From NCBI GenBank assembly GCA_030526175.1, contig JAUNDJ010000011.1, positions 1 to 40,345 on the forward strand: a stretch of DNA of 40,345 nucleotides, read 5' to 3'. Made by a program: the position numbers and the translations under genes. This stretch comes from Bacillota bacterium (lineage in GTDB: Bacteria > Bacillota_I > Bacilli_A > Erysipelotrichales > Erysipelotrichaceae). Shown here piece after piece: positions 25,548 to 33,181 of this stretch. How positions within the stretch are numbered: position 1 is the stretch's first letter; each line of letters opens with the position of its first letter. The notes below the pieces were generated by a model. That model was not told the origin of the DNA and did no database searches. It was given only the letters and a program-made list of their open reading frames with translations.

Positions 25548-26156
25548 ATGAAGAAAACTGTATATATGATGCGTCATGGACAAACATTGTTTAATGTACA
25601 ACATAAAAATCAAGGATGGTGTGATTCGCCTTTGACAGAATTAGGAAAAGAACAAGCGTATGTGGCTAGACAATACTTTAGAGACAATAATATCAAATTT
25701 AATAGTGCCTATTGTTCTACTTCCGAAAGAGCTGTTGATACACTCGAATTGATTACAGATATGCCATATACGCGATTAAAAGGATTAAAAGAATGGAACT
25801 TTGGTGCCTTTGAAGGAAAAGATTCCTACTTAAATCCTCCATCCCCTTTTGGAGATTTTTTTAAGAATTATGGTGGGGAAGGTCAAAACGAATTTGTAGA
25901 TCGCATCGTTTCCACAATGACACGCATTATGGAAAAAGAAAAAGGGCCAGTCCTTGTTGTTAGTCATGGGGCTGCTTGTTCTAGATTTTCTCATTATTTT
26001 GATGATTATAATGATGTGATTGTGCATAAAGGATTAAAAAACTGTGCGATATTCAAATTTGAATACGAAAATGGTATTTTTTCACTAAAAGATTTGATTG
26101 AATTTGATTATGATTCGAAAAAGAAAGAATGGATTCGATATTTTCCAGAAAAGTAA
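25548..26156 (+). CDS. Histidine phosphatase family protein (phosphoglycerate-mutase-like)
   Basis: A 202-residue member of the histidine phosphatase superfamily. The catalytic phosphohistidine motif MMRHGQT is at residues 7-13 with His10. A second Arg in the SERAVDTLELI helix, the acidic EWNFGAFEGK segment near residue 83 and the second catalytic His in VVSHGAA near 143 complete the site. The chain is too short, and lacks the loops, for the glycolytic dPGM. It is therefore more likely a phosphatase of a sugar phosphate or nucleotide, as many such Firmicutes proteins are. GTGAGGG precedes the ATG. The gene stands alone; a hairpin follows its stop. Confidence 0.85.
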   Translation: MKKTVYMMRHGQTLFNVQHKNQGWCDSPLTELGKEQAYVARQYFRDNNIKFNSAYCSTSERAVDTLELITDMPYTRLKGLKEWNFGAFEGKDSYLNPPSPFGDFFKNYGGEGQNEFVDRIVSTMTRIMEKEKGPVLVVSHGAACSRFSHYFDDYNDVIVHKGLKNCAIFKFEYENGIFSLKDLIEFDYDSKKKEWIRYFPEK

Positions 26157-26182
26157 ACAAAGAGAGGCTTCTCTCTTTGTTT
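26155..26182. terminator. Bidirectional hairpin between convergent genes
   Basis: A perfect 12-base stem AAACAAAGAGAG / CTCTCTTTGTTT with a GCTT loop, overlapping the stop codons of both the phosphatase gene and the minus-strand gene. The flanking T-tract is short on each side, so termination rests on the stem strength. Confidence 0.75.
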
Positions 26183-26766
26183 CATCTGAAAATTAACTCT
26201 AAAATATGAAATGCTGATTGATTAGCCAATCGTATGTCTTTACGGCATCGATTACAGTATGTGATGATGGGGATTTCTCCAAATTGTGCACAATACGATT
26301 TCATATAAGTTATTTTTTTTTCGTTATCCCAATCGATACATCTTTCTCCAGCAAAATATAATGTTCCACAAAAATCTGCTTTTTCCTTATTCTTCTCAAT
26401 TTCTAATACGTTAATATTCATTTTTTTTAAAATACTGCGAACCGCTTTGTGAATTTCTAGATGATTTCTATCTCGAAAACAATCTTGCAGAAAAAAGGTA
26501 TGTCCCTCGTAATCAGGCCAAGGAAAGTTTTTGTCCTCGTCTAAAATAAGATAAAAAGACAACAATTGTGCATCAGTAATAGATTCCAACTGATTACGAC
26601 AATTTTGGCAAAGATAGTAAATTAAATCTTCGCTAGAAAAACTATGGGATTTTAAACAACATCCACTTAATGTTAATCCATAGTTTTTTTGAACAAACTG
26701 ATTCACTTTTTCAGATATTTCGGGAGTGGCAGTACTGAAATTGCAACTTGTTTGAAAATAGTTCAT
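26182..26766 (-). CDS. HdrB-like cysteine-rich (CCG-domain) protein
   Basis: A 194-residue soluble protein with eleven cysteines in two half-repeats like the Cys-rich domains of heterodisulfide reductase subunit B. The first half has Cys8, the pair Cys36-Cys37 and Cys53-x2-Cys56. The second has Cys96 in QDCFRDRNHLEIHKAVR, then ADFCG at Cys133 where the family usually has CCG, then Cys171-x2-Cys174. The layout fits a non-cubane iron-sulfur or thiol-redox site, but the second site has lost one ligand (Phe for Cys). No Shine-Dalgarno precedes the ATG; the predicted transcript starts at the ATG itself. Partner proteins are unknown and no Hdr genes are near. Confidence 0.6.
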   Translation of the reverse strand: MNYFQTSCNFSTATPEISEKVNQFVQKNYGLTLSGCCLKSHSFSSEDLIYYLCQNCRNQLESITDAQLLSFYLILDEDKNFPWPDYEGHTFFLQDCFRDRNHLEIHKAVRSILKKMNINVLEIEKNKEKADFCGTLYFAGERCIDWDNEKKITYMKSYCAQFGEIPIITYCNRCRKDIRLANQSAFHILELIFR

Positions 26767-26772
26767 AGCTAT

Positions 26773-26801
26773 ACTATATACAAATATATGTGGTTTGATA
26801 A
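26773..26801 (-). promoter_or_regulatory. Promoter giving a leaderless start
   Basis: On the minus strand TTATCA (26796-26801) and TATAGT (26773-26778), with a 17-base spacer. The expected start point, 7 bases after the -10, is 26766, the A of the ATG of the cysteine-rich protein gene. Confidence 0.5.
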
Positions 26802-26824
26802 GATATAAAAAAGGAAATATATTT

Positions 26825-27799
26825 ATGAATTTATTAAGAAGATTTATTTTTTATAAAAGAAAAGAACTCTTAGTTTTTGTTCTGATTTTACTATCCATAG
26901 AAATTGTATTTTGTCTGTATCATTTACCCCAAGAAGCCATTATATATCCACTTATCCTCAGTATTTTTATATTCGTAAGCTATCTAGTATTCGACTATCG
27001 TTCAATGAGAAAAAAATACAGTCTATCTTCTCAAGTGGAAGAAAATTTAGAAAATATTCCGGAAACACAAACGATACAAGAAGAAGTGTATATAGAAGCT
27101 TTGAAACGGTTGGAACAAAAACGAATCTTGCAGAAGAATGAAATGTTGAAAAAGGAACAAGATCAATTGGATTATTTTACCCTTTGGGTGCATCAAGTAA
27201 AGACACCAATTTCATCCATGCGACTACATCTTCAAAACGAAGATAGCGATTTATCCAGACAATTAAGAAGCGAATTAAATCGTATCGAACAATATACCGA
27301 AATGGTGTTGACATACTTACGATTGGATTCGAATTCAAGTGATTATTTGATTCAAAAAGTGGATGTGGACAAAATCTTAAAATCGTCTGTACGGAAGTTC
27401 TCCTCTGAATTTATCAATCGGAAATTGTCTTTAGACTATCAAGTTCACCCTTATCTAGTATTAAGCGATGAAAAGTGGCTAGCTTTCGTGTTCGAACAAA
27501 TTCTTTCTAATGCTTTGAAATATACACAATGTGGAAAAATTACCATCCAACAAGAAAAGAATGAAATAATAATCGAGGATACTGGTATTGGTATAGATTC
27601 AAGCGACTTGTCTCGTGTGTTTGAAAAAGGATATACAGGTTTTAATGGACGAATGGACAAGAAAGCCAGTGGAATTGGTTTATTTTTGGTAAAAAGAATA
27701 TGTGATAATCTGCAACACGATATTTGGATCGAATCGGAAGCAGGAAAAGGAACTCGAGTACATATTCTTTTTCAAGAAAAAAAGATTGGAATTGAGTAA
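26825..27799 (+). CDS. Intramembrane-sensing histidine kinase, BceS type
   Basis: The sensor kinase of a bacitracin-type cell-envelope stress module; 324 residues. The ATG at 26825 follows AAAGGAA. Two membrane helices (about 13-33 and 38-57) are separated by only a few residues, so there is no extracellular sensor domain; such kinases are known to sense through the cognate BceAB transporter. A coiled region leads to the DHp helix with His123 in WVHQVKTPIS. The ATPase domain has the N-box EQILSNALKYT, the G1 box DTGIGI and the G2 box ASGIGLFLVK. It stands first in the module, with the response regulator last, an order different from the usual regulator-kinase pair. Confidence 0.9.
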   Translation: MNLLRRFIFYKRKELLVFVLILLSIEIVFCLYHLPQEAIIYPLILSIFIFVSYLVFDYRSMRKKYSLSSQVEENLENIPETQTIQEEVYIEALKRLEQKRILQKNEMLKKEQDQLDYFTLWVHQVKTPISSMRLHLQNEDSDLSRQLRSELNRIEQYTEMVLTYLRLDSNSSDYLIQKVDVDKILKSSVRKFSSEFINRKLSLDYQVHPYLVLSDEKWLAFVFEQILSNALKYTQCGKITIQQEKNEIIIEDTGIGIDSSDLSRVFEKGYTGFNGRMDKKASGIGLFLVKRICDNLQHDIWIESEAGKGTRVHILFQEKKIGIE

Positions 27800-27800
27800 T

Positions 27801-27816
27801 CTTACAAAAGTGTAAG
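27801..27816 (+). promoter_or_regulatory. BceR-type operator
   Basis: CTTACA-AAAG-TGTAAG, which contains the inverted repeat TNACA-N4-TGTAA described for BceR-like regulators. It begins one base after the kinase stop codon and 34 bases upstream of the transporter -35. It has no T-tract, so it is not a terminator. Confidence 0.8.
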
Positions 27817-27830
27817 ATTTCCAAAGAAAA

Positions 27831-27835
27831 TGTAA
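27831..27835 (+). promoter_or_regulatory. Additional BceR half-site
   Basis: A second TGTAA lies exactly 20 bases downstream of the TGTAA half of the operator, that is two helical turns, and 14 bases before the -35. It is a candidate low-affinity secondary site. Confidence 0.45.
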
Positions 27836-27849
27836 GGAGATTCCATGGT

Positions 27850-27879
27850 TTGAAAAATGAATCTTTTCTATTCTATAAG
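27850..27879 (+). promoter_or_regulatory. Promoter of the Bce transporter genes
   Basis: TTGAAA (27850-27855) and TATAAG (27874-27879), with an 18-base spacer, just downstream of the BceR-type sites. AGAGGT and the ATG follow. Confidence 0.65.
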
Positions 27880-27903
27880 TGTAAAAGAAAAGAGGTAATG
27901 AAC

Positions 27904-28662
27904 ATGAGTTTATTAGAAGTTAACGGAGTCAAAAAAATATATAAGACTCGTTTTGGACAAAATAGTGTGGAAGCATTGAAAAATGTAAATTTTTCTGTGG
28001 AAAAAGGAGAATATATCGCCATTATGGGGGAATCGGGAAGTGGAAAAACAACCTTATTAAATATTTTAGCCGCTTTAGATAAACCAACAGAAGGTAGAAT
28101 TGTTTTAGAAGGAAAAGACTTTAGTGAGATCAAAGAATCGAAAATGGTAGAATTTCGACGTGATCATTTAGGTTTTGTTTTCCAGGAATTTAATTTATTA
28201 GATACATTCTCATTAGAAGACAATATTTATCTACCATTGGTCTTAGCTGGTGAAAATCCAAAGAATCTAAGAAAAAGAATGGAACCAATTGCGCAAAAAT
28301 TAAGAATTACGCACTTACTTAAGAAATTTCCATATGAAGTATCTGGTGGACAGAAACAAAGAGCAGCGGTTGCGCGTGCACTAATTACCAATCCAGAAAT
28401 TATTTTGGCGGATGAACCCACAGGGGCTTTGGATTCTAAATCCAGTGATGAATTATTAAATTTGTTCAAAGAAATTAACGAAACAGGACAAACCATTCTT
28501 ATGGTAACCCACTCGACAAAAGCAGCAAGCCATGCTTCTAGAGTCTTATTTATTAAAGATGGGACTGTATTCCATCAAATCTATAAAGGAAATATGTCGA
28601 ATGAACAAATGTATCAAAAAATCAGCGATACATTAACCCTATTAGCGCAAGGTGGTGAGTAA
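27904..28662 (+). CDS. Bce-type ABC transporter ATPase
   Basis: The ATPase of a peptide-antibiotic detoxification and sensing transporter (BceA/MacB class); 252 residues. The ATG at 27904 is used because AGAGGT lies 8 bases upstream; an ATG 6 bases earlier is too close to it. Walker A is GESGSGKTT (residues 42-50), the Q-loop is FVFQEFNLLDTF, the signature is VSGGQKQRAAVARAL, Walker B is IILADEPTGALDS and the H-loop is MVTHS. The gene follows the operator and promoter between kinase and transporter, and the permease starts 1 base after its stop. Bacitracin-like or lantibiotic peptides are the likely ligands; which one cannot be read from sequence. Confidence 0.92.
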   Translation: MSLLEVNGVKKIYKTRFGQNSVEALKNVNFSVEKGEYIAIMGESGSGKTTLLNILAALDKPTEGRIVLEGKDFSEIKESKMVEFRRDHLGFVFQEFNLLDTFSLEDNIYLPLVLAGENPKNLRKRMEPIAQKLRITHLLKKFPYEVSGGQKQRAAVARALITNPEIILADEPTGALDSKSSDELLNLFKEINETGQTILMVTHSTKAASHASRVLFIKDGTVFHQIYKGNMSNEQMYQKISDTLTLLAQGGE

Positions 28663-28663
28663 G

Positions 28664-30655
28664 ATGTTTTATTCTCGATTTGCGATAGATGGAATTCGAA
28701 AAAATAAACAATTATACATTCCTTATTTATTAACTTGTACGATGATGGTAACCATTTACTATATTCTTCGATATTTAACCGATTGTGAGTTTTTATCCAT
28801 GGTACATGGAGGAGATAGTGCCAAAATGATACTTGGATTAGGTATGTGTGTTATCTTTATTTTTTCCATCATCTTTTTAATCTACACCAACTCCTTTTTG
28901 ATTCGACGAAGAAAAAAAGAATTTGGTTTATACAATATTTTAGGCATGAATAAAAAGAATATTGCGATCGTTCTATTTTGGGAAACAGTTTTCAATCTTG
29001 TGATTTCATTGAGTTTAGGATTGTTGATGGGGATTGTGTTCTCAAAAATATTTGAATTGAGCATAGTCAATATTTTAGAAGCAAATATAGAGTATTCCAT
29101 GCGAGTGGACTTTCAAGGAATTTTGTATACGATTGAAATCTTTTCAACCATTCAAGCAATTATTTATCTAAAATCGATAGCTTCTATTTCCTTATCCAAT
29201 CCGATTGAAATGGTAAAAGCGGAAAATGTGGGGGAAAAGAAACCGAAAGCGAATTGGTTTTTAGGACTAGCTGGATTTATTTTACTCGGTGTTGGATATA
29301 TGATCTCCATTTCCATTAAACAACCATTATCGGCTCTTCTATTATTTTTTGTAGCTGTGGTACTAGTTATTATTGGAACATACTTAGTTATGATTTCTGG
29401 TTCGGTATTATTGTGCAAGATCTTACAAAAAAATAAGAAATATTACTATAATCCTAAACATTTTGTATCCTTAAGCCAAATGTCTTATCGAATGAAACGA
29501 AATGGAGCAGGATTGGCATCCATTTGTATTCTTATGACAATGGTTCTTGTCATGATTTCTTCCACTTCTTGTTTATATTTTGGACAAGAAGATGCGATTA
29601 AAAAAAGATATCCAAGAGATTATGTTGCCCAGTTCTATTATGATATCGAAGAAGATGTATCCACAATTGAACAAATTAAGAACTATATTAATCAAACAAT
29701 CAAAGAAAACAATGTGCAAACAAGTGATGTAATGGATTTTTACGATGTCACTTTATCCGGATGTCGTATGAGTTCAGACTATGTAGAAATTGATAGTACA
29801 AAAGTGAATTTCGATGATTTGACAGTTATGGAGAATTTATTGTATGTGCATTTTGTGACATTGGATGACTACAATACAATGAACAATGCACACGTTTCAT
29901 TAAAAGAAGATGAAGCCTTGGGATATTCAACAAATACAGATAAACTACCAGAAACTTTCACCTTAGGAACAAAAACGTACTCTATTCAAGAAAACTTGAA
30001 AGAATTAACTATTTCTGGTAGTGCGGCTGTTGAAGCTATTCCTTCTGTATATTTAGTTGTGAATGAGCTTCCAGTTGTGACATACGAAGATGGAAGAGAT
30101 GCTCTACAAAGAACTTGGAACTATGGTTTTAATTGGAATGTAGAAGATGAACAAGCTATTGTCTTGGATCAAACAATGTATGATTATATTCAAGCAAATA
30201 TCACAATGGGAAATCGTGGATTTGTTTCCGATACCATTGTGAGTGGAAGAAGAGATTTTAATAGCACCTTTGGTATGTTCTTGTTCATTGGATGTTTATT
30301 AAGTTTTGTCTTCTTAATGGCAACTGTTTTAATCATTTACTATAAACAGATTTGTGAAGGATATGAAGATGAATCTCGTTTTGAGATTATGCAGAAAGTG
30401 GGAATGCGAAAAAAAGATATTCGAAGAAGCATCAATTCGCAAATGTTGACAATCTTTATTTTCCCAATTGCCTTAGCCATTTTACATATTGGTTTTGCCT
30501 TCCCAATGATTCACAAATTATTGATCTTGTTTAATGTGATAAACTTTAAATTATTAGTAACAACAACGATGATTAGTGTACTAATTTGTACCCTATTCTA
30601 TATAATAGTTTATAAGATAACGTCAAATACATATTATAAAATCGTTAGTCATTAA
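28664..30655 (+). CDS. Bce-type ABC permease (FtsX domains)
   Basis: The membrane partner of the preceding ATPase; 663 residues. The ATG at 28664 follows GGTGGTGAG. Ten membrane helices are expected: one at about 18-38, FtsX-type helices at about 57-77, 108-128, 150-165, 200-220, 227-248 and 285-305, a large extracellular domain from about 310 to 530, and three C-terminal helices from about 540, 600 and 635. The large domain between helices 7 and 8 is the defining feature of BceB-like permeases and the probable antibiotic-sensing site that informs the kinase. The response regulator follows after 18 bases. Confidence 0.92.
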   Translation: MFYSRFAIDGIRKNKQLYIPYLLTCTMMVTIYYILRYLTDCEFLSMVHGGDSAKMILGLGMCVIFIFSIIFLIYTNSFLIRRRKKEFGLYNILGMNKKNIAIVLFWETVFNLVISLSLGLLMGIVFSKIFELSIVNILEANIEYSMRVDFQGILYTIEIFSTIQAIIYLKSIASISLSNPIEMVKAENVGEKKPKANWFLGLAGFILLGVGYMISISIKQPLSALLLFFVAVVLVIIGTYLVMISGSVLLCKILQKNKKYYYNPKHFVSLSQMSYRMKRNGAGLASICILMTMVLVMISSTSCLYFGQEDAIKKRYPRDYVAQFYYDIEEDVSTIEQIKNYINQTIKENNVQTSDVMDFYDVTLSGCRMSSDYVEIDSTKVNFDDLTVMENLLYVHFVTLDDYNTMNNAHVSLKEDEALGYSTNTDKLPETFTLGTKTYSIQENLKELTISGSAAVEAIPSVYLVVNELPVVTYEDGRDALQRTWNYGFNWNVEDEQAIVLDQTMYDYIQANITMGNRGFVSDTIVSGRRDFNSTFGMFLFIGCLLSFVFLMATVLIIYYKQICEGYEDESRFEIMQKVGMRKKDIRRSINSQMLTIFIFPIALAILHIGFAFPMIHKLLILFNVINFKLLVTTTMISVLICTLFYIIVYKITSNTYYKIVSH

Positions 30656-30673
30656 AAAAGAAAGGAAATGTCT

Positions 30674-31354
30674 ATGGAATATAAAATACTATTGGTAGAA
30701 GATGACCTTGGAATTTCCCAAGCCATAAAGACTTGTATAAAAGCCTGGGGAATGGATGCGTATAGTGTAACGGATTTTCAACAAGTCATGCGTGAATTCT
30801 CAAACTATCAACCCCATTTGGTTCTTATGGACATTTCCTTACCTTTTATGAATGGACATTATTGGTGCCAACAAATTCGTCAAGTAAGCACGGTACCGAT
30901 TATTTTCATCTCTTCTACATCAGATAATATGAATATTATTATGGCCATCAATATGGGAGCGGACGATTTCATTGCCAAACCATTTGATCAAAATGTATTG
31001 ATTGCCAAGATTCAAGCTATGCTTCGAAGAAGCTATGGCATGCAAGAGAAACAGCCTATTTTAGAATATGCCGGTGCCATTTTGGATACATCGAATAATT
31101 CCTTAATTTATAATCAGGAACAAATTGAACTTTCCAAAAATGAATATCGCATTTTGTATATTTTGATGAAAGAAGCTGGTAGTGTGGTTTCAAGAGAAAA
31201 GCTGATGGAAGCTTTGTGGCAAACGGATTGTTTCGTGGACGAGAATACTTTGTCCGTTAATGTAAATCGGTTGCGAAAAAAACTAGAGAAAAGAGGACTA
31301 TCAAATTTTATTTCGACAAAACATGGAATTGGCTACGTTTTAGAGAAAAAATAG
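30674..31354 (+). CDS. Response regulator, BceR type (OmpR family)
   Basis: The DNA-binding partner of the BceS-like kinase; 226 residues. The ATG at 30674 is chosen since AAAGGA then lies 8 bases upstream; an ATG 6 bases earlier abuts the Shine-Dalgarno. The receiver domain has the acidic pocket Glu9-Asp10-Asp11, the phosphoacceptor Asp53 (LMDISLP) and the conserved Lys102 (AKPF). The C-terminal winged helix (about 130-226) carries SREKLMEALW, ENTLSVNVNRLRKKL and the terminal KHGIGYVL. It should bind the operator at 27801-27816. It is probably read through from the transporter genes, giving positive feedback, as no terminator or promoter is visible between them. Confidence 0.92.
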   Translation: MEYKILLVEDDLGISQAIKTCIKAWGMDAYSVTDFQQVMREFSNYQPHLVLMDISLPFMNGHYWCQQIRQVSTVPIIFISSTSDNMNIIMAINMGADDFIAKPFDQNVLIAKIQAMLRRSYGMQEKQPILEYAGAILDTSNNSLIYNQEQIELSKNEYRILYILMKEAGSVVSREKLMEALWQTDCFVDENTLSVNVNRLRKKLEKRGLSNFISTKHGIGYVLEKK

Positions 31355-31363
31355 AAATAATGA

Positions 31364-31394
31364 TTGACATTCCCCTTGGGTGAGGGCTTAAAAC
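31364..31394 (+). promoter_or_regulatory. MerR-type promoter with 19-base spacer
   Basis: A consensus TTGACA (31364-31369) and TAAAAC (31389-31394) separated by 19 bases, the overlong spacing characteristic of promoters activated by MerR-family regulators. The spacer holds the dyad CCCCTTGGGTGAGGG. It lies directly upstream of a MerR gene. Confidence 0.7.
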
Positions 31395-31414
31395 CTTGGT
31401 GAAAGGAGAAAAAC

Positions 31415-32053
31415 ATGCTGATTAATGATGTTGAAAGTATTGTTGGATTGACAAAAAAGAGCATTCGTTATTATGAAGAACACAATTTGATTCATCCCCA
31501 AAGAAATCAGGACAATGGGTATCGTGAATATAACGAAGAAGATATTCAACGCTTAAAGAAGATTAAATTCTTACGAGAATTAGGACTTTCGATTAAAGAG
31601 ATGGAACAATTGTTTCGAAATGAATATTCCTTAAAACAATGTATGGAAGATCGTATTCATAAGATTGAACAAGAAGAAAGAAACTATGCGAAAGTTAAAA
31701 CATACTGTTCTTCAATATATGAATCGGATATGAATATTCATAACATCGATATCGATCAGTATTTTCAACAGATGAATGTTTTGAACAAAGAAGGATTCTC
31801 TATGCGAAATATACAAGAAGAACATGCCAAAAAGATGAAGGCGTCCATTTTTTCCGCAATTGGGTTTTGTGCTCTATTTATTTTCTTAGGTGTTGTATTA
31901 ATATGGGCACAATGTGTAGAACCTATGCCATGGCCATTATGGATTGGAATTTTTGTTCTCGTGATGTTTCCCGTTATGGTCATTCCTTTTGTGTTAAAGT
32001 CGAGAATAGAAGAAATTAAAAGAGGTGAAATCGATGAAGCTAGTAAATATTGA
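31415..32053 (+). CDS. MerR family regulator with membrane-spanning C-terminus
   Basis: A 212-residue regulator. Residues 1-70 form the MerR winged helix-turn-helix (IVGLTKKSIRYYEEHNLIHP, then NGYREYNEEDIQRL). Residues about 75-125 form the dimerisation coiled coil. Instead of a cytoplasmic effector domain there are two hydrophobic helices at about 145-166 and 175-194, so the DNA-binding domain appears tethered to the membrane. AAGGAG precedes the ATG. It probably controls its own promoter at 31364-31394. The YbjQ-like gene starts 20 bases before its end. The effector is unknown; the partner suggests a metal or an envelope signal, but this is inference. Confidence 0.85.
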   Translation: MLINDVESIVGLTKKSIRYYEEHNLIHPQRNQDNGYREYNEEDIQRLKKIKFLRELGLSIKEMEQLFRNEYSLKQCMEDRIHKIEQEERNYAKVKTYCSSIYESDMNIHNIDIDQYFQQMNVLNKEGFSMRNIQEEHAKKMKASIFSAIGFCALFIFLGVVLIWAQCVEPMPWPLWIGIFVLVMFPVMVIPFVLKSRIEEIKRGEIDEASKY

Positions 32054-32351
32054 TTATGTTCCTGGGTATGAAATTGTAGAAGCTTTAGGAATTGTAAAAG
32101 GACAAACAGTACAATCTAAAAATATTGGAAAAGACATTGGAGCTGGTTTTAAAACCATTGTGGGAGGCGAATTAATGGGCTATACGGATATGTTGAAAGA
32201 AGCTCGTCAAATTGCCACAAAACGAATGGTGGATGAAGCCGAAAGCTTAGGGGCGGATGCGATTATTAATATTCGTTATGGATCGAGTTCGATTATGTCT
32301 GGAGCGGCAGAAATCATTGCCTACGGTACGGCTGTAAAACTGAAGAAGTAA
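32034..32351 (+). CDS. YbjQ/UPF0145 family putative heavy-metal-binding protein
   Basis: A 105-residue cytoplasmic protein of the YbjQ/UPF0145 family. The ATG at 32034 is chosen for its AGAGGTG 8 bases upstream. The typical features are all present: the opening NIDYVPGYEIVEALGIVKG, a central GGELMGYTDMLKEARQIATKRM helix, and GADAIINIRYGSSSIMSGAAEIIAYGTAV. Members form pentamer-like rings and have been proposed, on weak grounds, to bind heavy metals. The gene overlaps the MerR gene by 20 bases, so the two are translationally coupled and likely act together. A strong terminator follows. Confidence 0.88.
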   Translation: MKLVNIDYVPGYEIVEALGIVKGQTVQSKNIGKDIGAGFKTIVGGELMGYTDMLKEARQIATKRMVDEAESLGADAIINIRYGSSSIMSGAAEIIAYGTAVKLKK

Positions 32352-32354
32352 GAG

Positions 32355-32376
32355 AAGAGCCGATTGGCTCTTTTTT
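32355..32376 (+). terminator. MerR-ybjQ terminator
   Basis: AAGAGCC / GGCTCTT with a GATT loop and six T residues, right after the stop codon. Confidence 0.92.
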
Positions 32377-32390
32377 AGATATGCAAGATA

Positions 32391-32415
32391 TCCATGATTT
32401 TGTACATCTCATGGA
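32391..32415 (+). promoter_or_regulatory. Inverted repeat upstream of the ABC exporter promoter
   Basis: Perfect 7-base arms TCCATGA and TCATGGA, 11 bases apart, ending 7 bases before the -35 box. It is a candidate operator; no regulator can be assigned. Confidence 0.4.
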
Positions 32416-32422
32416 AAAGAAA

Positions 32423-32451
32423 TTGTTTAAGAATACTAAGAAATATATAGT
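32423..32451 (+). promoter_or_regulatory. Promoter of the second ABC exporter operon
   Basis: TTGTTT (32423-32428) and TATAGT (32446-32451), with a 17-base spacer, and AAGGAGG before the ATG at 32473. Confidence 0.6.
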
Positions 32452-32472
32452 ACAGACAAGGAGGACATAACT

Positions 32473-33177
32473 ATGTTAGTTATCGATCATTTAACAAAAA
32501 AATATGGTAATAAAAAAGCCGTAGACGATTTATGTCTACATATTGCGCCAAAAGAAATATATGGTTTTATTGGACACAATGGAGCGGGAAAAACAACGAC
32601 ACTAAAATCCATTGTGGGAATTTTAGAATTTGATGAAGGAGAAATCTTGATTCATGGAAATGCGATAAAAAAAGATGGAATGGCTTGTAAGAAAGAGATT
32701 GCTTACATTCCAGATAATCCAGATTTATATGAATTTATGACAGGAAGCCAATATTTAAACTTTATTGGAGATATTTTCCAGGTAAGTACGGAAAATAGAA
32801 AATCTCGCATTCAAAAGTATGCTGATTTATTTGAAATGACAAAAAATTTAGAAGATAGTATTTCATCCTATTCACATGGGATGAAACAAAAGCTGGCAAT
32901 TATTAGTGCCTGGATTCATGAGCCAAAACTAATATTAATGGACGAACCTTTTGTCGGGTTGGATCCTAAGGCGAGTCATATTCTAAAAGGAATGATGAAA
33001 GAATTTTGTGAAAATGGTGGTGCTATCTTCTTTTCAACACACGTTTTGGAAGTAGCGGAAAAGTTATGTGATAAAGTTGCCATCATCAAAGGTGGGAAAT
33101 GTATTATTTCAGGGACAATGGAAGAAGTGAAAGGAACTGCTTCATTAGAAGAAGTATTCTTAGAACTTGAGGAGTAA
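32473..33177 (+). CDS. ABC transporter ATPase (exporter type)
   Basis: The ATPase of a two-component ABC exporter; 234 residues. Walker A is GHNGAGKTT (34-42), the Q-loop region is IAYIPDNPDLYEFMTG, the signature is degenerate as YSHGMKQKLAI, Walker B is LILMDEPFVGLDP and the H-loop is FFSTHVLEVAE. This type (CcmA/YhaQ/EcsA-like, with IPDNPDLYE and SHGMKQK) usually pairs with a large DUF-type permease, as here. AAGGAGG precedes the ATG. The permease begins 4 bases after the stop, with its Shine-Dalgarno in the ATPase 3' end. Substrate unknown. Confidence 0.9.
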   Translation: MLVIDHLTKKYGNKKAVDDLCLHIAPKEIYGFIGHNGAGKTTTLKSIVGILEFDEGEILIHGNAIKKDGMACKKEIAYIPDNPDLYEFMTGSQYLNFIGDIFQVSTENRKSRIQKYADLFEMTKNLEDSISSYSHGMKQKLAIISAWIHEPKLILMDEPFVGLDPKASHILKGMMKEFCENGGAIFFSTHVLEVAEKLCDKVAIIKGGKCIISGTMEEVKGTASLEEVFLELEE

Positions 33178-33181
33178 GTCT

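Noticed and set aside
27801-27822. The hairpin after the kinase stop as an intrinsic terminator
   Set aside because: The 6-base stem is followed by ATTTCC rather than a T-tract, and the sequence fits the BceR operator consensus exactly.
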